The notes beneath the pieces were generated by a model, which searched no databases, was not told the DNA's origin, and saw only the letters and a list, made by a program, of their open reading frames with translations. A stretch of DNA of 10,571 nt from positions 1 to 10,571 of the forward strand of contig CAXBDI010000126.1 of NCBI GenBank assembly GCA_963974445.1, given 5' to 3'. Source of the DNA: JACKII01 sp963974445. GTDB lineage: Bacteria; Pseudomonadota; Alphaproteobacteria; Bin95. Of this stretch, positions 5,883 to 10,571 are shown in pieces (within the stretch, counting starts at the first letter, position 1; each line of letters begins with the position of its first letter). A program made the position numbers and the translations under genes.

Positions 5883-7558
5883 AGCTTCGGGCGGTCCGGC
5901 CAGAAGCGGACGCCGTCGCGGGCTCGCCCGCCGCCAAGACCGATGGCGGCGCCGTCGGCGCGCCAGCAGGCAGCGCCGTCCAGCGCAATCGCGATGCCGT
6001 TCATGCCGCCGCCGATGTGTGGGCAGGGCAGCACCGGGTGGCCGCGATCCTGCAACGCCGCTTTCACCGCATCGCCATAGCCGTGCTCGACCTCTACCGA
6101 TTCGCCCTGGGTCCAGATGCGGGGCGCCTCGACCGCCTCCTGCAGGCTCATGCCGTGCTCCAGCAGGTTGACCAGCGCCTGCATTGCCGAAGGGAAAATG
6201 CGAAGCCCGCCGGGCAGGCCGAGGGCGAAGCGCACCTTGCCCTCCTGACACGCCATCATCGGGCTCATGGAGGTGGTGACGCGCTTGCCCGGCTGGATCG
6301 AGTTGGCGCGGCCCGGGTGCGGGTCGAACAGGTTCATATAGTTGTTGGCGATCATGCCGGTGCCCGGCACGATGAAGCGCGCGCCGAACAGGTTGTTGAT
6401 GGTCTGGGTCGTCGCCACCACCCAGCCGTCGGCGTCTGCCGCGGTCATGTGGGTGGTGTGGTCGGACTCGTGCACAGCGACGCCCGGTCCCCAATCCTGG
6501 GTGCGGTCCATGCGGATTTGGCCGCGCCGCTCTGCCGCGTAGGCCGGGTCGAGCAGTTGCGCGACCGGCACCTCGACGAAATCCGGATCGGCGGTGGAAG
6601 CCACCCGGTCGGCGAACGCGATCTTCAGCGCCTCCACCAGCAGATGCGTCGCCTCCGCGGAGCCGAAGCCCATACCGGCGATGTCGAAGCCTTCCAGAAT
6701 GCTCAGCATCTGGTTGATGTGCACGCCGCTGGAGGCTGGCGGCGGCGGGCCGATGATCTCATAGCCGCGGTATTCTCCGCGGATTGGATCGCGCAGGATC
6801 GGCTTGGCAGCATCGAGATCGGCCTGGGAGATCAGGCCGCCGGATTTCGCCATATGCTCGACCAGCGCCGCGCCGATGGGGCCTTGGTAGAACGCCGCGG
6901 TGCCGCCCGAAGCGATGGCGCGCAGCGTCTCGGCATATTCCGGCTGTATCACCCGATGACCGGCTTTCAGGGGCGCGCCGCCCGGCAGATAGAGCGCCGC
7001 CATGTGCGGGCACTTGGCCAGATCATCGGCGACCTCATCGGTGCAGTCCGCCAGGTAGGGCGTCGCGAGATAGCCGTGCGAGGCGTGCCGGATCGCCGGT
7101 TGCAGCACGTCGGCCAGAGAGAACCGCCCGAACCGCTGCAGTGCCTCGGCCCACCCGGCCAGCGCCAGCGGCGCCGCCATGGCTAGCGGGCCGACGGTAT
7201 TCTTGCGCCCGACGGTCTCCAACCGGCGGTCCGGCGTGTCGGCGACCGGCTCGTAGAGGTCCGGCGTAGCGGCAAGCGGTACCTTGCTCAGGCCGTCGAT
7301 CACCACATGCTCACCCTCCGGGGTGCGGATATGGCAGATGCCGCCGCCGGAGATGCCGACCATCATCGGCTCCACCACGGTCAGTGCGAACAGGGTGGCG
7401 ACCGCGGCATCGACGGCATTGCCGCCCGCCGCCAGCATCTCCGCCCCCGCCGCCGAACCCAGCGGGTTGTTGGAGGTCACCATGCCGCGCGAACCGCTGG
7501 CCGGCTGCTTCTCGCACTCGAAGGTCACTTTCGCCTGAGCGCGCCAGTTCTTGGTCAT
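5879..7558 (-). CDS. Gamma-glutamyltransferase-fold Ntn-hydrolase, atypical binding site
   Basis: The 559-residue protein matches the gamma-glutamyltransferase/cephalosporin-acylase family throughout: SNNPLGSAAG at 29-38, GGNAVDAAVA at 45-54, GISGGG at 68-73, HTTHMT at 367-372, PGTGMIANN at 398-406 and SMSP at 430-433, then LPGGLRI. Members self-cleave before a catalytic Thr; here that is Thr368, giving subunits of 367 and 192 residues, close to E. coli Ggt. Two residues that hold the gamma-glutamyl group in E. coli are changed: the DFRE Arg (Arg114) aligns with Leu90 (DGLSK) and Asp433 aligns with Leu410 (NNYMNLF). Thr386 and Asn388 match E. coli Thr409 and Asn411. There is no signal peptide, whereas classical Ggt is periplasmic. 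It may therefore be an amide hydrolase of another, probably cytoplasmic, substrate rather than a glutathione enzyme. The ATG at 7558 has AGGA about 8 bases upstream. It is convergent with the SGNH gene and divergent from the small exported-peptide gene (105-base gap). Confidence 0.9.
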   Translation of the reverse strand: MTKNWRAQAKVTFECEKQPASGSRGMVTSNNPLGSAAGAEMLAAGGNAVDAAVATLFALTVVEPMMVGISGGGICHIRTPEGEHVVIDGLSKVPLAATPDLYEPVADTPDRRLETVGRKNTVGPLAMAAPLALAGWAEALQRFGRFSLADVLQPAIRHASHGYLATPYLADCTDEVADDLAKCPHMAALYLPGGAPLKAGHRVIQPEYAETLRAIASGGTAAFYQGPIGAALVEHMAKSGGLISQADLDAAKPILRDPIRGEYRGYEIIGPPPPASSGVHINQMLSILEGFDIAGMGFGSAEATHLLVEALKIAFADRVASTADPDFVEVPVAQLLDPAYAAERRGQIRMDRTQDWGPGVAVHESDHTTHMTAADADGWVVATTQTINNLFGARFIVPGTGMIANNYMNLFDPHPGRANSIQPGKRVTTSMSPMMACQEGKVRFALGLPGGLRIFPSAMQALVNLLEHGMSLQEAVEAPRIWTQGESVEVEHGYGDAVKAALQDRGHPVLPCPHIGGGMNGIAIALDGAACWRADGAAIGLGGGRARDGVRFWPDRPKL

Positions 7559-7663
7559 CGGCTATTCCTGGAGATTTCGGATCGAGGTATCGCTAGAATT
7601 TCAATCCAAGCGCATTTTTTGCACGTAGACCAGACCGGACACCGAACCTTTAGGGAGCAGACG

Positions 7664-7792
7664 ATGGCCCGCATAGGATCTGCAATAAATGCCACCGCCA
7701 TGCTCAGCCTGTGCGTCCTACTGTTGGCGAGCATCGGCAGCGCAGTGGCATCGCCGGAGGGTTGGGCGACTCCGAAACAACCGGGGCGGTGA
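7664..7792 (+). CDS. Small exported peptide (42 residues) with a signal sequence
   Basis: The ORF has a clear ribosome site, GGGAG at 7653-7657, six bases before the ATG at 7664. The product has a basic start (MARIG), a hydrophobic core (about residues 12-24: AMLSLCVLLLASI) and an AVA motif at 27-29 that fits signal peptidase I, leaving a mature peptide of only 13 residues, SPEGWATPKQPGR. The single Cys17 sits inside the hydrophobic core and does not make a lipobox. I recognise no family. It is divergent from the Ntn-hydrolase gene and convergent with the reductase gene, so it is alone in its transcript. It could be a true small secreted or membrane peptide, or the 5' stump of a longer secreted protein lost by mutation; no continuation is evident downstream. 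An upstream in-frame extension reads through the start region of the divergent gene and lacks a ribosome site. Confidence 0.55.
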   Translation: MARIGSAINATAMLSLCVLLLASIGSAVASPEGWATPKQPGR

Positions 7793-7841
7793 CGATTACA
7801 GGGCGAATTTTGCTAAAGCCTTGAGCCCTCGCGATCTGGTA

Positions 7842-8816
7842 TCAGCCGAGACTCGCCACTTTGGCCCGCAATTTCACCAGCGCCAGCACCGCATCGAGCA
7901 TCGGCGTCTCGACGCCGACGATGTCGCCCAACTCGGCAACGGCGGTGACCAGCGCGTCGATCTCCATCGGGCGGCCGCGCTCCAGGTCCTGCAGCATAGA
8001 GGTCTTGTGAGCGCCGACGTCGGTCGCACCCTGCAAACGGCGCTCCAACGGTACTTTGAAGCGTGCACCCAGAGCCTCGCCGACCGCCTGCCCCTCCTGC
8101 ATCAACAGCACAATCAGCGCTCGGACTGCCGGGTCGCTGCCCATCTGCTGTAAGGTCGCGTGGGTTAGTGCGCTGATCGGATTGAAGCAGAGGTTGCCCC
8201 AAAGCTTGATCCAGATCTCGTCGCGGATGCCAGTGCGCACCGGCGCGCGCAGGCCGGCGGCGATCATCGCCTTGGATAATGCCGTGACACGCTCGCTACG
8301 CGAACCATCGGGCTCGCCGAGCGGGTAGGCGTTGCCCTCGATATGCTGGCAGACGCCGGGCTCGACGATCTCGGCGGCGGGGTAGACGACGGAGCCGATA
8401 GCGCGCTCCGGCCCCAGGTCGCGCCATTGCTTGGCACCGGGATCGACGCTCTCCAGCGTGCGGCCATCGTGTTCGCCGCCGAGCCCGTAAAAATACCACC
8501 ACGGCACGCCGTTCATGCAGGTGACGACCGCGGTCTCTGGCCCCAGCAGCGGCTGCATCAGGTCGACGACGCCGGCGGATTGGTGCGCCTTCAGCGTGAC
8601 GATGACATAATCCTGTGGGCCGAGGCTGGCCGGATCGTCGGTGGCGGTCGGGTGAACGGTGAAGGTATCTTCCGCCGACCGAAACTCCAGCCCCTTCGCC
8701 TGCATCGCGGCCAGATGGGGCCCGCGGGCGATCAGCGAGACGTCGTGCTCAGTCCGGGCCAGCATCGCGCCCAGATGTGCGCCGATAGCGCCGGCACCGT
8801 AGATGCAAATCCGCAT
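7842..8816 (-). CDS. panE: 2-dehydropantoate 2-reductase family oxidoreductase
   Basis: PanE reduces 2-dehydropantoate to pantoate with NADPH in pantothenate/CoA synthesis; this 324-residue cytoplasmic protein has the family's two domains. The Rossmann part opens with GAGAIG at 7-12 after a beta strand, and Arg31 (ARGPHL) sits where NADPH-specific members bind the 2'-phosphate. The C-terminal helical domain carries IWIKLWGN (Lys204, Asn208), FNPIS (Asn212) and SMLQDLERGRPMEID with Glu285, matching the Lys/Asn/Glu catalytic and substrate set of E. coli PanE (Lys176, Asn180, Glu256). The ATG at 8816 is 5 bases after the stop of the upstream CoA-synthetase gene, so it is the second gene of that transcript and lacks a strong Shine-Dalgarno of its own. 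PanE-fold paralogs act on other 2-keto acids, and the neighbourhood (CoA ligase rather than panB or panC) leaves room for a catabolic role. Family call is firm; the exact substrate and therefore the symbol are less so. Confidence 0.88.
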   Translation of the reverse strand: MRICIYGAGAIGAHLGAMLARTEHDVSLIARGPHLAAMQAKGLEFRSAEDTFTVHPTATDDPASLGPQDYVIVTLKAHQSAGVVDLMQPLLGPETAVVTCMNGVPWWYFYGLGGEHDGRTLESVDPGAKQWRDLGPERAIGSVVYPAAEIVEPGVCQHIEGNAYPLGEPDGSRSERVTALSKAMIAAGLRAPVRTGIRDEIWIKLWGNLCFNPISALTHATLQQMGSDPAVRALIVLLMQEGQAVGEALGARFKVPLERRLQGATDVGAHKTSMLQDLERGRPMEIDALVTAVAELGDIVGVETPMLDAVLALVKLRAKVASLG

Positions 8817-8821
8817 TTGGC

Positions 8822-10345
8822 TCAGCCCAGCCCGAGCTTCTCGGCGAGGCCGATGCGTTGCAGCTTGCCGGTCGCGCCCTTCGGAATTTCCTCCAGGAAC
8901 AGCACCTTGCGCGGCACCTTGAAGTCGGCGAGGTGTTCGGCGGCGAAGGCGCGGACCTCCGCCTCCGTCGCGCTCTGGCCTTCGCGCAGCACGACCGCGG
9001 CGGCGACATCCTCGCCCAAGGATTTGTGCGGCATGGCGAAGGTTACGACCTGGGCGATGGCCGGGTGGTCCATCAGCACGTTATCGACCTCCGGCGGCGA
9101 AATCTTCTCGCCGCCGCGGTTGATGATCTCCTTCAGGCGGCCGGTGATGGTGAGGAAGCCGTCGGCGTCCAGCACACCCTGATCGCCGGTGCGGAACCAA
9201 TCGCCGACGAATGCGCTTTCGTTCGCGGCCGGGTTATTCTCGTAGCCCTTGGTCACGTTCGGACCCTGTATCACCACCTCGCCGGTCTCGCCCGGCTTCA
9301 GGATGTTGCCGGCATCTCCCATGATCTCGACCTTCGGCCCGGCAGCCGCGCCGACCGTGCCGGGTTTGCGCTTGCCCGGCGGCAGTTGGTTGGAGGTCAT
9401 CTGGTGCGATGCCTCCGTCATGCCGTAGCTTTCGATCACCGGGCAGCCGAAGGTTTCCTCCAGCGCCGCCATCACCTGTGGCGGCAGCGAGGAGGACGAC
9501 GAGCGGATGAACCGCAGTTTGCAGCGCTCCACCGCCTCCTTGTTGCGCGGCGCCCGCGCCAGGATGGCCTGATGCATGGTCGGCACGGCGGTATACCAGG
9601 TCGGCGCAATCTCGTCGGTCCATGTGAAGAAGCGCAGGGCGTTGAAGCCGGGCGAGCACCAAACGCTGCCGCCCGCTGCCAAAGACGACAGCGTCGCGGC
9701 GATCAGGCCATGGATGTGGAACAGCGGCATAATGTTGAGGCAGCGGTCATCCGGCGTTAGCGCCAGAGTCTTGACGATATGGCCGGCCGATGCGCACACG
9801 TTCTTCTGAGTCAGCGGCACGATCTTCGGACGCGATGTGGTTCCGGAGGTGTGCAGCACCAAGGCGACGTCCTCCTCCGCCGCAGCGCCGCCGGCGCCGA
9901 CGACGCCGGCCGTCGCGCCCTCCGCATAAAGCTCGAACGCGCCCGCGCGTCCCCCGTCGGAGACCGCCAGACGCAGCAGCGGTATGTGGAGTTTTTCAGC
10001 CGACGCAATCGCCGGCGACGCGTCGCCCTCCATCACGACCAGGGCTTTTGCTTTCAGATCCTCCAGATAGAAGGTGAACTCTTCCTCCCGGTAGGCCGGG
10101 TTGAGGGGCGCTGTCGTCGCGTTTGCGCCGATGGCAACGAATGCCGCCGCCATTTCCGGCCCGTTCGGCAGCACGATGGCGACACGGTCACTGCGGCCGA
10201 TGCCGAAATCATTCAGCGCTCGCCCGGTCTCGTCGGCGAGCGCGCTTAGATCCGAATAGGTCAGCGCCTTGCGCTCCGGCGCGCCGATGGCCGGAGCATC
10301 CGGCAGTCCGGTGCGCAGCAAATTGCGGATAGTAGTGGCAGCCAT
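8822..10345 (-). CDS. AMP-forming acyl-CoA synthetase, oxalyl-CoA synthetase (AAE3/Pcs60)-like
   Basis: A 507-residue ANL-superfamily ligase that should activate a carboxylic acid with ATP and join it to CoA in the cytoplasm. Motifs in order: the phosphate-binding LHTSGTTSRPK at 164-174, MPLFHIHGL at 206-214, YGMTEASHQMTSN at 307-319, RTGD at 385-388, GRLKEIINRGGEKISP at 402-417 in the hinge region, and PKGATGKLQR at 488-497 with the catalytic Lys494. The MTEASHQM.SN and KPGTVG sequence resembles plant AAE3 and yeast Pcs60, which are oxalyl-CoA synthetases; oxalate or another small carboxylate is thus a reasonable but unproven substrate. The ATG at 10345 is preferred over an open extension to 10504 because GGAG lies about 8 bases before it, MAATTIRNLL begins family-like sequence, and the extension overlaps the coding 3' end of the previous gene. 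The reductase gene follows after 5 bases. I see no oxalyl-CoA decarboxylase or formyl-CoA transferase nearby. Confidence 0.92.
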   Translation of the reverse strand: MAATTIRNLLRTGLPDAPAIGAPERKALTYSDLSALADETGRALNDFGIGRSDRVAIVLPNGPEMAAAFVAIGANATTAPLNPAYREEEFTFYLEDLKAKALVVMEGDASPAIASAEKLHIPLLRLAVSDGGRAGAFELYAEGATAGVVGAGGAAAEEDVALVLHTSGTTSRPKIVPLTQKNVCASAGHIVKTLALTPDDRCLNIMPLFHIHGLIAATLSSLAAGGSVWCSPGFNALRFFTWTDEIAPTWYTAVPTMHQAILARAPRNKEAVERCKLRFIRSSSSSLPPQVMAALEETFGCPVIESYGMTEASHQMTSNQLPPGKRKPGTVGAAAGPKVEIMGDAGNILKPGETGEVVIQGPNVTKGYENNPAANESAFVGDWFRTGDQGVLDADGFLTITGRLKEIINRGGEKISPPEVDNVLMDHPAIAQVVTFAMPHKSLGEDVAAAVVLREGQSATEAEVRAFAAEHLADFKVPRKVLFLEEIPKGATGKLQRIGLAEKLGLG

Positions 10346-10409
10346 GATCGAGGCTCCTTCGCCAGAAACAGTCAACCAGCACCTTATACGGGACGAAGGG
10401 TCTGTCTGC

Positions 10410-10571
10410 CTAGGCGGCTGCGTCGGCCGAACCTTGCTCCTCCGAGCCGTCATACTTGTCCGGCCAGAGTTTTTGCACGACCGCGCGCTTCGAGGAGTAG
10501 GCATAGCAGGAGTTCAGCGGCGGCCCTGTTTCAGCGCCTCGGCTTCACTATCACCGGCCAGGCGCCGCTCG
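10410..10571 (-). pseudogene. 3' end of an unidentified gene with an apparent frameshift, cut by the window edge
   Basis: Two adjoining minus-strand frames both look coding by their G/C-rich third codon positions. From the right edge one frame reads ERRLAGDSEAEALKQGRR and stops with TGA at 10516-10514. Directly beyond, the frame one base over reads LNSCYAYSSKRAVVQKLW, then PDKYDGSEEQ and a short Ala-rich tail, ending in TAG at 10412-10410. The second frame has no ATG, and a cluster of three stops (TGA TAG TGA at 10553-10545) bars it from extending to the right. The simplest reading is one gene whose 3' part is shifted by an indel in the GC-rich stretch around 10515-10530; the alternative is that the first frame's stop is real and the tail is residual. 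I recognise no family. It lies 64 bases upstream of the CoA-synthetase ATG on the same strand, so it may belong to the same transcript. Confidence 0.45.

Noticed and set aside
5840..7186. Plus-strand open frame of 448 codons
   Set aside because: Antisense shadow of the Ntn-hydrolase gene; composition is His/Arg/Asp-rich and no family features are visible.
7793..7841. Possible terminator between the small peptide gene and the reductase gene
   Set aside because: Only a 5-base AGGGC/GCCCT match with a long loop and no T run; not convincing.
8343..9760. Plus-strand open frames of about 280 and 300 codons across the reductase and CoA-synthetase genes
   Set aside because: Both are antisense shadows of well-identified minus-strand enzymes.
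10346..10504. N-terminal extension of the CoA synthetase to an upstream ATG
   Set aside because: No ribosome site, unlike the ATG at 10345; the added residues are out of frame with a coding-like 3' end of another gene and do not resemble the family.

Overview
The window looks like a chromosomal stretch of a high-GC alphaproteobacterium, possibly in or near the Rhodospirillales. This rests on strong G/C preference at third codon positions in the core genes, a long-form 2-isopropylmalate synthase behind what looks like a leaderless leucine attenuator, and the general look of the other families. The taxonomic call is inference and stops at class level.

Layout. Positions 1-775 (minus strand) are a strikingly AT-rich patch holding most of an FRG-domain protein gene. 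Its C-terminus runs off the left edge and its N-terminus is separated from the FRG core by a one-base frameshift in an 8-base A/T homopolymer. About 900-1218 (plus) is the regulatory leader of leuA: a TTGACA box, a 16-codon leader peptide with six Leu codons, an overlapping hairpin and a GC-rich terminator-like hairpin. leuA follows (1219-2925) and ends in two strong tandem hairpins. A two-gene plus-strand unit comes next: an MBOAT/AlgI-like O-acyltransferase (3089-4633) and a membrane-anchored SGNH/AlgJ-like protein (4656-5882), presumably for acylating a cell-surface polymer. It converges, with a 4-base overlap of stop codons, on a minus-strand gamma-glutamyltransferase-fold gene (5879-7558) that has the catalytic Thr but lacks two substrate-anchoring residues and a signal peptide.

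Between this gene and the next unit lies a 42-codon plus-strand gene for a small exported peptide (7664-7792). The right end is a minus-strand pair: an AMP-forming acyl/oxalyl-CoA synthetase-like gene (8822-10345) followed after 5 bases by a ketopantoate-reductase-family gene (7842-8816). At the right edge (10410-10571, minus) is the 3' end of an unidentified gene whose coding signal switches frame.

How they work together. leuA feeds leucine synthesis and is probably controlled by translation of its own leader. MBOAT plus SGNH form a standard surface-acylation couple. The CoA ligase and the reductase are probably co-transcribed, but their shared substrate cannot be read from sequence. I see no CRISPR array, tRNA, rRNA, complete insertion sequence or clear new multi-gene system. 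The points most worth a second look are the frameshifted FRG gene, the leucine attenuator and the atypical Ntn-hydrolase.
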